A stretch of 64,000 nt of DNA from an uncultured Lachnospiraceae bacterium (GCA_910578475.1 CAJTRK010000008.1:1-64000); one strand, 5' to 3'. Positions 17,416 to 26,400 are shown, counted from the stretch's first letter. Notes: a model not told the origin generated them from the sequence alone. Numbers and translations: made by a program.

Positions 17416-19590
17416 CTATAAGTTGATAAACATCGTCTGGTAAGGTTCCAGAGTCAGTTCTTTTGTGCCTGCGTGGGTTTCTACGCAGGTTTTTTGTTGA
17501 GTATCGCTGTTATTGATGACGACGAGTGTATTGCTTTCCGGATAATAGGCGCATTCTGTGTGGAGGTTATCGGTCATATACATTCCGGTAATGCCTTCGC
17601 CGCCCGCGTAACGAATCAACTGGTACAGCAGCCTTGTATTTTCAGGCGTGCACTGGAAGGAAGAAAGGTAGATTCCTTTTCCGCTTCCAAATTCATGAAT
17701 CGTCAGAACAGGCTCTCCGTTTTGCGCCAGAAGAACTTTGGCGGTTCCGTCGGTCAGATAGCGGTTTGGCTTAACGGCGAGTTCTGCGCCCTGTGGAACC
17801 AGGCCGTCGGAAGATTCTGTTCTGAACTGCCAGCGTCCGTGACAGATTCGCTCTCCGGTATCTTCGTCGATGCCAAGCACATGCGCCATACGGAAAAAAG
17901 TATCATATCCGGTGACAGCGGAAGGTTCGTTGACGCCGAGGAAAGTTCCGCCCATATGTACCCATTTTGTCAGAATTTCCAGGAGCTCTTCATCTTTCCA
18001 GGCATCGCCGCCGCTCCATGCGCTTCCGGCATATCCGGCGTTGATAACGATGTCGATGTCTTTCAGTTTTCCGGCCTTTATATCTTCAAAGGAAAGGAAG
18101 GATACGTCCACCGGCAGTCCCGACAGGGCTTCGTTGATATGAATCAGGTCATGCTGCCATGTCTCATGGAAATGCCCTGAAAGTGTCCAGGAACGAAGCG
18201 CTCCCCAGGAATGCAGGACCGCGACTTTCGTCTGGATGGAGTAGGGCTTTCCTTTGGCGTGGAAATCCTGAATGATATGAAATTCCTCCGTAAGCTGTTC
18301 GATATAGTCACAGAAATCCGGGAAGTTTTCGGTCAGATGCAGGTAGCCGCCGAGTCCGATACGGTCAATGGAACAGCGCAGCAACGCTCTTCGGATGCTG
18401 TTCCAGTAGCGTTTTGCCTCCGTTGTCGGGTCTCCGCCTTCCATGAAAGTCGGCGCGCCGCCGAGTCCTACGGGGAACAGATAGGGATGCAGCCGGAGTT
18501 CATGCACCGGAACATCTACGCCGGCACAGAGCCTTGCTTCAAAACCTGAAAAGACACATTTAATCAGCCCGTCAAATCCAAATTCCGTAAATCTTCCGTT
18601 ATAGGGTTCCAGTCCCACCCAACTGTCATCGTAGAAAACATAGGCCTTTTTGCCGTAGGAATGCACGATATCTACAAGGGTGCGGCCAAAAAAGATGACA
18701 AAGTCATTAATAAATTTCATCCAGTCAAGCTTGCGGGCATCGCCCGGCATATGGGTGACATGACGTTTTCCCTGATTGATGAAGTCCTCAGCGGTCATAG
18801 AATAACCGAATCTTTCGGCAAAATCGTCGAGCGCCCGTTCGCTTACCGTAAAATCATAGGAACCCCAGTCCGTAAAAAGAGAGCGGCATTCCTCATGGGA
18901 GCCCCAAATCCAGACGAAATTGTAGAACAGCGATGTAAAACGGACTACGGTCGTGTCGGGATGGGAATCGCACCAGTTTTTCAGCCAGTCGATAAGATAT
19001 TCGCGTGTTTCCGGATACCTGGGGTCGACTTGCATCAGGTGTTCCTTATCCCATTGATTGGTCGTATGGTTATACATGGAGATTTCTTCCCAGATACGAT
19101 AGGCAAGAAAACTGACGGTATAGTTATGCCAAGGAATGGCGTTCGGAATGGTGACGGTTCCTTTTTCCCGTTCATAATTCCAATTTTCGGAACCGAGCAG
19201 GACATTGGTCGTTCTGTCGTAAACCTGCCAGTACTTCATGGCAGCCGGACGGTCATTGACCGCGAATTGTTCTTCGAAAAAATCATCCATCAGCCTGATT
19301 GTCAAAGATGCACTGTTCAAATCATCGTTTTCAGGGACGGCCGTTGTGGGTGAGGTGCATAAAAATGTCTGCTGTAATTTATCGGGGTTTTGCGATGCCC
19401 ATTCGTTATGCTCCCGGATAATGCAGAGCGTAGAGTAGATGCCGTAGCCGGCATGGATAATATCTTCCGATAATTCCGTGCCGTCGCTGTCGCGGATGAC
19501 ATCTGCACCCCATTTTTCCGCTAATTTCAAAGTCAGTTCTTCATAGCCTGATTCTCCCGGCAGCGTAAAGCCGCCTTTTCTTTTACCCAT
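17416..19590 (-). CDS. GH112 galactoside phosphorylase, probably galactosyl-rhamnose type
   Basis: A 724-residue cytoplasmic enzyme of glycoside hydrolase family 112, recognised by its N-terminus (KGGFTLPGESGYEELTL), YDDSWVGLEPYNGRF and NEPSAVTGYDTFF. GH112 enzymes split beta-galactosides with phosphate, giving galactose 1-phosphate. Members act on lacto-/galacto-N-biose or on galactosyl-beta-1,4-L-rhamnose. The neighbours (GH105, esterase, rhamnose mutarotase) favour the galactosyl-rhamnose type (EC 2.4.1.247). That choice is an inference from context, and the default database name would be the N-acetylhexosamine enzyme. The start at 19590 has AGGAGGAATT just upstream; the frame opens 30 bases earlier without a better site. 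It is the last gene of a three-gene reverse operon. Confidence 0.85.
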   Translation of the reverse strand: MGKRKGGFTLPGESGYEELTLKLAEKWGADVIRDSDGTELSEDIIHAGYGIYSTLCIIREHNEWASQNPDKLQQTFLCTSPTTAVPENDDLNSASLTIRLMDDFFEEQFAVNDRPAAMKYWQVYDRTTNVLLGSENWNYEREKGTVTIPNAIPWHNYTVSFLAYRIWEEISMYNHTTNQWDKEHLMQVDPRYPETREYLIDWLKNWCDSHPDTTVVRFTSLFYNFVWIWGSHEECRSLFTDWGSYDFTVSERALDDFAERFGYSMTAEDFINQGKRHVTHMPGDARKLDWMKFINDFVIFFGRTLVDIVHSYGKKAYVFYDDSWVGLEPYNGRFTEFGFDGLIKCVFSGFEARLCAGVDVPVHELRLHPYLFPVGLGGAPTFMEGGDPTTEAKRYWNSIRRALLRCSIDRIGLGGYLHLTENFPDFCDYIEQLTEEFHIIQDFHAKGKPYSIQTKVAVLHSWGALRSWTLSGHFHETWQHDLIHINEALSGLPVDVSFLSFEDIKAGKLKDIDIVINAGYAGSAWSGGDAWKDEELLEILTKWVHMGGTFLGVNEPSAVTGYDTFFRMAHVLGIDEDTGERICHGRWQFRTESSDGLVPQGAELAVKPNRYLTDGTAKVLLAQNGEPVLTIHEFGSGKGIYLSSFQCTPENTRLLYQLIRYAGGEGITGMYMTDNLHTECAYYPESNTLVVINNSDTQQKTCVETHAGTKELTLEPYQTMFINL

Positions 19591-19646
19591 ACTGAATTCC
19601 TCCTGTATTTCTGGTTGCATATATCAAATACTTCTTTTTTTATTTT

Positions 19647-21371
19647 TTACATGATTTGCAGTTTCCCGCATATTTCCGAACCCTGTCCGCGAAGGAGCGT
19701 CGATTCCGTCCTGTCCGTCCCGTCTTCGGACAGGACGCCAAGCTGCCAGGCTGCCGATAGCAGAGGCCGTAATTCAGAACCGACACAACTGTCATAAGGG
19801 CATGGGCATGATTCGGGAAGCGATTTCCGGCTTCCATAGGCACGCATCAGAAAGACTGTAAAATCCAGAAGCGTTACCGGCTCCAACGGATGAAAAAGGC
19901 CGTCTTTGCAGAGGTCCGCAGAAAGAATCCCGTTCTGCAGAGCGCATTCTACCGTTCCCGCATACCATTCATGTCCGATAATATCGGTAAAAAGGTCGTT
20001 ATATACATTTGTCATAAAAAAGCCGGCCCTCCGAACGACCATATCGAGAGCTTCCGCGCGAAGCAGCGGCTCTGACGGCCTTTCCGGTTCTTCCCATTCG
20101 GGTGTTTCGTTCTCCGGAACAAATCCTTCCGGTCTTTGCAGCGGTTCCACGAAAGAAGGGGCAGGCCATTTTGCGGGAGCGTCCGTAATTTGCGCAGAAA
20201 GCCATTGATAAGCGCCTTCCGTACAGGTGCGTTTCATTTCCGCGCATATCATTTCGGCCATTTTCCGTGCGCCGAAATCGTTATGGTGCGTATAATCGGA
20301 AGGATAGAAATATCGCCTGGCATTTTCCCGCCGCAGACCGATAACAAATTCCATACTCAGTTTGTGCAAATCGAGCGTCGGCACGGAAAGCCGGGAACCG
20401 GTTTCGAGACAGGCTTCGGCATATTCCTGCAGCAGGTCATTGTACTGTCCGTCGCTTCCGCGCCAGGTATTTCGCGCCACCGGAGTGACAAGAATGGGAT
20501 GAACGCCCAGTTCCCGGCACTCGGCGATATAACTTTCCAGGTTTGCCCGATAACCTTCCCGGGCCTTTAAGTGCATTAATTTCTGGTCGTTGTGACCGAA
20601 CTGAAAAAGCATATAATCGCCCGGTTTACAGCGTTCAAAAGGAATGGCCGCATGACCTTCCTGTCGGAAGCTTTCCGTCGTCAGGCCGGAATGGGAGTGG
20701 TTAGAAACGGTCAACGCTCCTGTAAAAAGGGACGGAAGCATCTGACCCCACCCCGCATAACTTGTTTCCGGCGCATAGGGATATTCCGCAGACTGGTCGG
20801 TTACGGTGGAATCTCCGGCGATATAGAGAACCGGGCATTGGAGCGGCTCAATTTCAATTTTGCTCAAAATCGGTTGATTTGCCGTAACGCTCACTTCAAT
20901 GCAGGAATCATGATATGCTTTTTCCTGTCCCCGCGGTATGATGCCGCATACTTCCGTATACAGTTCGCAGGAGAGTTCCTCGCCGGGCAAAAGCGTTTCG
21001 CGATAAGCGCCGAGACAGCGCCTTCCGGTGAAAATACGGATGTCCGATAGTTGTTCTTCGGAACGCAGCGTCACTCTGACAAGGTAACTGCCTTCCGCTT
21101 CCACATGACATTTAAAACGGAGGGGGAACTGTCTTTTTTCATCGGGAATCGTTTTCGGACGAATCAGACAGCCGCAGCGGTTTTGTTCGATATTCACAGG
21201 TTCCGATAAGCGATACCAGGGAACCGGCAGGAAACCGCCGTTCAGTTCCGGCAGCATGAGCTGCGGCTGTCGTTCCATCGCCTGTTCGGTGATAAAGCCG
21301 CAGCCGCGCGCTTCGGAGTAGAAATCTTCCGGGGTGACGTTGCCTCCGGGTGTAAAATCATATCGTATCAT
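19647..21371 (-). CDS. SGNH esterase of the rhamnogalacturonan acetylesterase type with C-terminal SLH-like region
   Basis: A 574-residue protein. After an N-terminal beta-sandwich region (about 1-180), the esterase shows GDST (186-189, block I with the catalytic Ser), QFGHND (257-262, block III) and DYTHHND (359-365, with the catalytic Asp and His). This is the CE12/rhamnogalacturonan acetylesterase pattern; it would remove acetyl groups from imported oligomers. About residues 455-565 resemble degenerate S-layer homology units (FTDIIGHEWYAGTVECALQNGIL, FHPLEPVTLLDFTVFLMRAYG). There is no signal peptide, so the enzyme appears cytoplasmic, which makes an SLH region odd. The start at 21371 follows the GH105 stop by one base. 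Confidence 0.78.
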   Translation of the reverse strand: MIRYDFTPGGNVTPEDFYSEARGCGFITEQAMERQPQLMLPELNGGFLPVPWYRLSEPVNIEQNRCGCLIRPKTIPDEKRQFPLRFKCHVEAEGSYLVRVTLRSEEQLSDIRIFTGRRCLGAYRETLLPGEELSCELYTEVCGIIPRGQEKAYHDSCIEVSVTANQPILSKIEIEPLQCPVLYIAGDSTVTDQSAEYPYAPETSYAGWGQMLPSLFTGALTVSNHSHSGLTTESFRQEGHAAIPFERCKPGDYMLFQFGHNDQKLMHLKAREGYRANLESYIAECRELGVHPILVTPVARNTWRGSDGQYNDLLQEYAEACLETGSRLSVPTLDLHKLSMEFVIGLRRENARRYFYPSDYTHHNDFGARKMAEMICAEMKRTCTEGAYQWLSAQITDAPAKWPAPSFVEPLQRPEGFVPENETPEWEEPERPSEPLLRAEALDMVVRRAGFFMTNVYNDLFTDIIGHEWYAGTVECALQNGILSADLCKDGLFHPLEPVTLLDFTVFLMRAYGSRKSLPESCPCPYDSCVGSELRPLLSAAWQLGVLSEDGTDRTESTLLRGQGSEICGKLQIM

Positions 21372-21372
21372 T

Positions 21373-22422
21373 TTACAGAGCCCCGTCCTTTGCAATAGAA
21401 GCGGAGACTAATACATTGCTGAAGAAAGCGAGCGCAAGACCCTGTCCCCAACCCTGAATCCAGCGTCTGGAAATGCCTCTGTATCCCTCGATATCTTTCA
21501 TCACAGCCGTGCCGCCGGATACGTTCATAACCCTTCCGTCCTCGCTGACGTTGGAAAGAAGTCCCTGAATGGCGAGATTAATATGACGGGTATGTAACGG
21601 ATTTCCCCGCTCTAACATTGCCGCGGCGATGCCTGCGGAAGCGGAAATTTCCTCATAAGATGCTTCATCGTTCAGAACTGTCCGCCACAGACCATCCTGT
21701 GTCTGTACCGTTTTCAAAGCGGCGAGCTGGTCGTTCAGGGAACCTGCCACGTCCAGATATTTCGGATAGAGATAGCATTCGGGAAGCACGCTGCCTACCT
21801 TTGACATGGTATAAGCCGCCCAGGCATTGGCTCTGCCCCAGTAGATGCCGGACATATGGTCTTTGGTAATATTATTATATCCGTGGTAATAAAAGCCTGT
21901 TTTTTCATCCTGCAGATAGTTGATGTGCCAGTACCACTGATTCAGGGCGTCGTCTATCATCTCTTCATCTTTGGTGATAACGCCGACTCTGAGAAGGAAA
22001 AATGCCGCCATAAACAAGGTGTCCGCCCAGGCCTGCTCCGGGAAATCATTTTTGGCGGAAACCGTATGCTGCAGGACGCTGTCTCCGAAACGGAGCGCCT
22101 CTTTGCGGATATAGTCGATTTTGCTCATGACAAGGTCCCAGTATTTCTGTTCGCCGGTCGCCTGATACAGCGATACGAGGCAATGACCCATCGCGCAGGC
22201 GTTTACGGTCCATACCTTCGGAAGGCCAAGAGAAATCAGTTCATCCACGCGGTCTTTTAAAAGCGTCAGATATTTTTCCTTTCCTGTTTTTTCATAAGCT
22301 TCGCTGATGCCGTAATAGGCAACGCCGCAGGGCCAGTCCCAGGTAAGGTCCATTTTCATGGTTCGTTCTACGATTTTGTCGATGACATCTTCTATCTGTT
22401 CTCTGTTAAATTCCAACTGCAT
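21373..22422 (-). CDS. GH105 unsaturated rhamnogalacturonyl hydrolase (YteR/YesR type)
   Basis: A 349-residue cytoplasmic (alpha/alpha)6-barrel enzyme. It releases the unsaturated galacturonic acid left at the end of rhamnogalacturonan fragments by lyases. The WADTLFM motif (Asp134) matches the catalytic Asp of YteR; DWPCGVAYYGI and GIYWGRANAWAAY are also family signatures. No signal peptide is present, in keeping with action on imported oligomers. The start has AGGAGG upstream. It is the first gene of the reverse operon and is divergent from rhaM across a 296-base regulatory region. Confidence 0.9.
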   Translation of the reverse strand: MQLEFNREQIEDVIDKIVERTMKMDLTWDWPCGVAYYGISEAYEKTGKEKYLTLLKDRVDELISLGLPKVWTVNACAMGHCLVSLYQATGEQKYWDLVMSKIDYIRKEALRFGDSVLQHTVSAKNDFPEQAWADTLFMAAFFLLRVGVITKDEEMIDDALNQWYWHINYLQDEKTGFYYHGYNNITKDHMSGIYWGRANAWAAYTMSKVGSVLPECYLYPKYLDVAGSLNDQLAALKTVQTQDGLWRTVLNDEASYEEISASAGIAAAMLERGNPLHTRHINLAIQGLLSNVSEDGRVMNVSGGTAVMKDIEGYRGISRRWIQGWGQGLALAFFSNVLVSASIAKDGAL

Positions 22423-22612
22423 AATTTAAGCCCTCCTGATAAAATTTTTTGTATATCCGAACAATCAGTTTACTATTTATTATATAAAACGGTGGATTTT
22501 TTTAACAGATTGCTTTCATTCAAAAATACAGCAATTTCGACCAAGTTTCAGGAAGTGTCGGAACGACTGCATAACCGTCTGGAAGAAAAGTGAAAATAAT
22601 ATATTTTTATAT
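22423..22612 (-). promoter_or_regulatory. Divergent control region, reverse-strand promoter side
   Basis: On the reverse strand a TATAAT-like -10 lies near 22478-22483, with only a weak -35, which suits activation by the AraC regulator. No hairpin of note or open frame was seen here. Confidence 0.35.
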
Positions 22613-22641
22613 TTTACAATAAAAAGAAAACGTTTTATAAT
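22613..22641 (+). promoter_or_regulatory. Sigma-A promoter of rhaM with a palindrome in the spacer
   Basis: TTTACA (22613-22618), 17 bases, TATAAT (22636-22641). The palindrome AAAACGTTTT (22627-22636) sits between the boxes, where a LacI-family or CcpA-like repressor could block polymerase. It resembles a catabolite-response element only in its centre. Confidence 0.65.
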
Positions 22642-22689
22642 AATATTAATCTATGCGAGAATTCATTATGCCACTGATAAAACTAAAAT

Positions 22690-22703
22690 GCCGCTTATGC
22701 GGC
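22690..22703 (+). promoter_or_regulatory. Small hairpin before the rhaM ribosome site
   Basis: GCCGC, loop TTAT, GCGGC, ending seven bases before GGAGGAA. It may affect initiation of translation. Confidence 0.4.
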
Positions 22704-22718
22704 GGAATTGGAGGAAAT

Positions 22719-23030
22719 ATGATTAAAGGATTCAAAATGAAACTATATCCCGGACAGGAGGCGGAATACGAGAAACGCCATAACGAACTCTGGCCGGAAA
22801 TGAAGGACATGATTCACGAGCATGGCGGAAAAAATTATTCTATTTTTCTGGATAAGGAAACGTTGACGCTTTTCGGTTATATCGAGATAGAAGATGAGGC
22901 GCTGTGGGCAAAGGGCGCGGATACGGCGATTAACCGGAAATGGTGGGATTTTATGGCCGATATTATGGAGACAAATCCGGACAACAGCCCCGTGTCGGTT
23001 GATTTGAAACCGTTGTTTCATTTACCCTGA
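22719..23030 (+). CDS. rhaM: L-rhamnose mutarotase
   Basis: A 103-residue enzyme that interconverts alpha- and beta-L-rhamnopyranose, feeding rhamnose catabolism. The family pattern is clear: MIKGFKMKLYPGQEAEYEKRHNELWPEM, then FGYIEIED and KWWDFMADIME. The length equals that of E. coli RhaM to within one residue. The start at 22719 is fixed by GGAGGAA five bases upstream; the frame is open 66 bases further up but lacks a site. Its presence next to GH105 and GH112 is the best local sign that rhamnose is released inside the cell. A structured repeat follows at once. Confidence 0.92.
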   Translation: MIKGFKMKLYPGQEAEYEKRHNELWPEMKDMIHEHGGKNYSIFLDKETLTLFGYIEIEDEALWAKGADTAINRKWWDFMADIMETNPDNSPVSVDLKPLFHLP

Positions 23031-23033
23031 AGA

Positions 23034-23102
23034 AGTTGAAAAATCAGAGATTTTTCAACTGCGAGTTTGCGCTGATGTCTGCAACATCTACCGCAAACAT
23101 CG
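23034..23102 (+). repeat. Structured repeat element B after rhaM
   Basis: A 12-pair stem (23034-23045 with 23049-23060, loop AGA) is followed by a second stem CGAGTTTGCG (from 23062) with CGCAAACATCG (23092-23102), enclosing GATGT/ACATC. The layout matches the repeats at 14204 and 48447. Confidence 0.65.
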
Positions 23103-23150
23103 AGGGATATTGAGAGTATTGCAGTATAAATGAGAAAGGCATGGTATCGT

Positions 23151-23963
23151 ATGAAAATTGGCGTCAGAGCGCACGACTATGGAAAGATGGAAATAGAGAA
23201 AATGGCCGAAACGCTTCATCGGGAAGGCTATGAGGCGGCGCAGCTTGCGCTTCCGAAAGTTTTCACGGGAATTGACCGGTACGAAGATATCACAGGGAAG
23301 CATCTGGAGAGAATCCGGAAGGCATTCGAAGAATGGAAGGTGGAGATTCCCGTTTTCGGATGCTACATGGACCTGGGAAATCCGGATGCGGAGGTGCGTG
23401 ATTATGCCGTAAAAACGCTGAAAAAATGTCTTGCATACAGCAAGGAGGCAGGCGCAAAAGCAGTCGGAACGGAAACGGCGTATCCGCATTTAAGCAGAGA
23501 AGAAAAAGCGAAGTGGTATCCTTATATGCTGGACAGTATAAAACGCGTGGTGGAAGAAGCGGTACGTCTTGATGCCGTGCTGGTAATTGAGCCGGTATAC
23601 TGGCATCCTCTGGAAAACCTGGAAGCGGTGACGGATGTGCTGGAAAAAGTGGGCGACAGGGAGCATCTCCGGCTTATTTTCGATGCTTCCAACCTGCTGC
23701 AATATCCGGATACGACGGACCAGAATGCTTATTGGAGTGAATGGCTTCATACGATTGGGGAATACGTTGAGGCGATGCACATCAAGGACTTTTATTTCGA
23801 TGAAAACGGCCGGTACTGCCCCGTGCTTCTCGGAAAGGGCGTCATTCAGTATGAGGCGGTTTCGAAATGGCTTCATGCAAACAGGCCGGATATGTATCTG
23901 CTCCGGGAAGAGATGAATCCGGCGGCAGCGGGAGAAGATTTGGACTTTATGAGAAAACTTTAA
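23151..23963 (+). CDS. Xylose-isomerase-like TIM-barrel sugar isomerase or epimerase
   Basis: A 270-residue member of the AP-endonuclease-2/xylose-isomerase-like family: MKIGVRAHDYG start, GTETAYPH, VLVIEPVYWHP (metal Glu), LIFDASNLLQYPD and MHIKDF (metal residues) and a late Glu in LREEMNP. These enzymes isomerise or epimerise sugars or inositols with a divalent metal. The substrate is unknown; by position it may act on a sugar from rhamnogalacturonan. The start at 23151 is preferred because GAAAGG lies 11 bases upstream, whereas the earlier in-frame ATG at 23130 has no site. Confidence 0.75.
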   Translation: MKIGVRAHDYGKMEIEKMAETLHREGYEAAQLALPKVFTGIDRYEDITGKHLERIRKAFEEWKVEIPVFGCYMDLGNPDAEVRDYAVKTLKKCLAYSKEAGAKAVGTETAYPHLSREEKAKWYPYMLDSIKRVVEEAVRLDAVLVIEPVYWHPLENLEAVTDVLEKVGDREHLRLIFDASNLLQYPDTTDQNAYWSEWLHTIGEYVEAMHIKDFYFDENGRYCPVLLGKGVIQYEAVSKWLHANRPDMYLLREEMNPAAAGEDLDFMRKL

Positions 23964-24043
23964 AGATGGAACGAATCGCCCCGTAAAAGTAAAAATTGAC
24001 AGAAATCGGGCAAAATTTGCTCTCGTGCGAACCTTGTTAAGGC

Positions 24044-24071
24044 TTGCATTCCTTTTTGCGTCCTTTATAAT
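24044..24071 (+). promoter_or_regulatory. Sigma-A promoter of the sensor-kinase operon
   Basis: TTGCAT (24044-24049), 16 bases, TATAAT (24066-24071), about 30 bases before the kinase start codon. Confidence 0.6.
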
Positions 24072-24101
24072 ATTCTTATATTCTGTTTCACTATCAAATA
24101 A

Positions 24102-25844
24102 ATGAATGTTATTAGAAAACTCCATATGCTTAACTTTTTGAAAGACCGCCTGAAAGGGGAGACGGTCAATCTTATTTTACCAGAAGGAATCTTTGACTTC
24201 ATATTGTTTGTTAATGTAAGAAAAGGCACTTATACGCGAAAATACGGGAAAAGAACTTTTGTCCGTAAGATACCGGAAGAAGGACGGTATGCGGATTTCC
24301 TGAAGATTATGCAGATGCGGGCGTGCGGCGGCAAAGAAGAATTATATGAGAGCATGAAGCTGATTAGAGTGGCCGGGGCGCTCGCCGTACAGGAGAAGTA
24401 TATTGCCATATGCAGTTTAAAGATTGGAAATGGTACATGTCACAAGAAATTTACTTTTATCAGGAATACTCTTTATGAAAAGCCCAATCAGCAAAAAGAA
24501 AATATAGTTGTATTCTGCGAAGATATCACCGGGATTCATACAGTGAAAGTGGTGGAAAAGGAATCCGAAGATGTATTCGAAGAAAAGCGGGAAAAGGCGG
24601 AGACTTTACCGAAACAGGTCGTTTATCTTTCACACGAAATCAGGACATCCCTTAACAGTATTTATGGGAATCTGAAAATGCTTCATGAAGAAGTCGGTCC
24701 GGGAAATGTATATCTGAGCAATGCGGCGCTTTCCGCGGAACATCTTCTCAATCTTGTAAACAGCGTCCTGTGTATTTCCACGCTGGAAAAGCGGGATGCC
24801 GGAAGAATTGAAGCGGTTACGATGGAAGAGCTGATAAAATATCCGAAAGGGATTTTTGAGTACGAAGTAAAGAGACGGAATATCCGGCTGCAATTCGACT
24901 GCGGGAAACCGGTGTACCAATATCTGTATCTGAACAGGGCGGCGTTGCAGCAGGTTATCATCAATCTGATTTCCAATGCGGTAAAATACACGAATGACGG
25001 AGGAACGGTAATCTGCCGCATGGAGGAATGTCTGCTGGAAGAAAAGAGAGTCCGGTTTTTGCTGGAAATATCGGATACGGGAATCGGCATGGAAGAAGCC
25101 TTTCTCGCCGACGCGTGGAAAACTTACGGCAGGGAGCGGCGGAAAAAGGATGCGGAAGGAAGCGGTCTCGGTCTTACGCTGACAAAGTATCTGGTGGATA
25201 TGCTTCATGGCACGATACGGCTTGAGACAAAGAGCGGCATCGGCACAACGGTGTCTGTAACGGTTGAAGCGGACGGAGACGATATCCTGTATGAACAGTC
25301 CCAAAAGCCGCGGGAACTTTTCACACAGGAAGAATTATGGGTGAAAAGAGCGCTTGTCGCGGAAGACGAAGACGCGAATATGGAAGTGATTTGCAGCTGT
25401 CTGAAAAAGTTGGGAATTGCCGCGGATAAGACTTATAACGGGGAAGAGGCCGTGGAGATTTTCAGACAGTCGGAAGAAGACTATTATGATATTATCCTGA
25501 TGGATGTTCATATGCCGGGGAAAAGCGGTATTGAGGCAATAAGAGAAATCAGGAATATGGAGCGGAAAGACAGTGGGATGCCGGTTATCGTCATGACGGC
25601 TGATATACTTGATGAGCGCGTTCTGGGAGAACTGTCTGCTGCGGTGAGCGGCTGTCTTGTCAAACCATATCGGGAGGAAGACGTGCGGTCTGTATTATTA
25701 CAATGCGGGAAGAAGCAGGCTGTTGAAACGCGAAAGCGGTATGGGACGGAAAGAAAGCGGGAAAATAATGACAGAATCGGAGGAATTAAGAAGACAGGGA
25801 AAAGAATCGGTGATTCATCAGCTGAATCCACATTTCATTTTTAA
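24102..25844 (+). CDS. Soluble hybrid histidine kinase with receiver domain
   Basis: A 580-residue cytoplasmic kinase without membrane segments. About 1-160 form a PAS-like sensor ending in EDITGIH. The H-box is SHEIRTSLN (His about 178), the ATP-binding part has N-box NLISNAVKYTNDGG, DTGIGM and EGSGLGLTL, and a receiver domain follows (AEDEDANME; Asp about 468 in LMDVHMPG; Lys in VKPY). The signal is unknown. No strong ribosome site precedes 24102, and ATG at 24126 is possible. The last 35 or so residues, after the receiver domain, are out of phase over the next gene and have no family match, so the true end of the protein deserves a check. Confidence 0.87.
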   Translation: MNVIRKLHMLNFLKDRLKGETVNLILPEGIFDFILFVNVRKGTYTRKYGKRTFVRKIPEEGRYADFLKIMQMRACGGKEELYESMKLIRVAGALAVQEKYIAICSLKIGNGTCHKKFTFIRNTLYEKPNQQKENIVVFCEDITGIHTVKVVEKESEDVFEEKREKAETLPKQVVYLSHEIRTSLNSIYGNLKMLHEEVGPGNVYLSNAALSAEHLLNLVNSVLCISTLEKRDAGRIEAVTMEELIKYPKGIFEYEVKRRNIRLQFDCGKPVYQYLYLNRAALQQVIINLISNAVKYTNDGGTVICRMEECLLEEKRVRFLLEISDTGIGMEEAFLADAWKTYGRERRKKDAEGSGLGLTLTKYLVDMLHGTIRLETKSGIGTTVSVTVEADGDDILYEQSQKPRELFTQEELWVKRALVAEDEDANMEVICSCLKKLGIAADKTYNGEEAVEIFRQSEEDYYDIILMDVHMPGKSGIEAIREIRNMERKDSGMPVIVMTADILDERVLGELSAAVSGCLVKPYREEDVRSVLLQCGKKQAVETRKRYGTERKRENNDRIGGIKKTGKRIGDSSAESTFHF

Positions 25845-26394
25845 TCTGATGGGAGCTGTGCGGATTGCGGTCAGAACCGACCCGGAACTGGCATATGACA
25901 GGCTGTATGATTTTTCGAGGTATTTAAGAGCGGTTTTCAGGTCTTTGGAAAGCCGGGAAAACGTTTCCTTCAGGGAAGAAGTAAGCGATGTTCGTTCTTT
26001 TATTAACCTGGAGAAATTAAGATTTGGGGACAGAATCAGATTCCGTACCGACATTAAGGAGGAAGGATTTGCGCTGCCTCCTCTGTCGGTGATGGTGCTG
26101 GTGGACAATGCGCTCATACACGGTTTGGAAAAGGGAGAAAGAAGGGGAACGATAACGCTCAGAAGTTATCGGATGCCGTCTGAATATATTGTTCAGGTGG
26201 AAGATGACGGAACAGGTTTTGATGCGAAAGCGTATGAAAGCCTGCCCGGCGATGACGGGCCGAAAGCCGGCGGACTGCTGAATGCCAGATACCGTATGGA
26301 AACAATGGTAAACGGGAGCATGGATATTCAGAGCTTTGACGGAATCGGCACGGTGGTAACTTTACATATTCCGGTTTTGGATAGAAAGGCGTGA
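25768..26394 (+). CDS. LytS/YehU-type histidine kinase
   Basis: A 208-residue soluble kinase with the PF06580 signature HQLNPHFIFNLMGAV (about 17-31) and an ATP-binding domain (VLVDNALIHGLEKG, VEDDGTGFD, GGLLNARYRM). There is no sensor domain, so it probably relays a signal from a partner such as the hybrid kinase. The start is uncertain: ATG at 25768 follows a weak GCGGG, and ATG at 25741 is also possible. Either way it overlaps the upstream gene by 77-104 bases in another frame. The response regulator follows six bases after its stop. Confidence 0.8.
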   Translation: MTESEELRRQGKESVIHQLNPHFIFNLMGAVRIAVRTDPELAYDRLYDFSRYLRAVFRSLESRENVSFREEVSDVRSFINLEKLRFGDRIRFRTDIKEEGFALPPLSVMVLVDNALIHGLEKGERRGTITLRSYRMPSEYIVQVEDDGTGFDAKAYESLPGDDGPKAGGLLNARYRMETMVNGSMDIQSFDGIGTVVTLHIPVLDRKA

Positions 26395-26400
26395 TTTTCC

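Noticed and set aside
17473..18180. A 235-codon forward frame under the GH112 gene
   Set aside because: Antisense shadow; the reverse strand encodes a well-conserved enzyme here.
23996..24001. TTGACA as a -35 box for the sensor-kinase operon
   Set aside because: No -10 box at a fitting distance; the pair at 24044-24071 is better.
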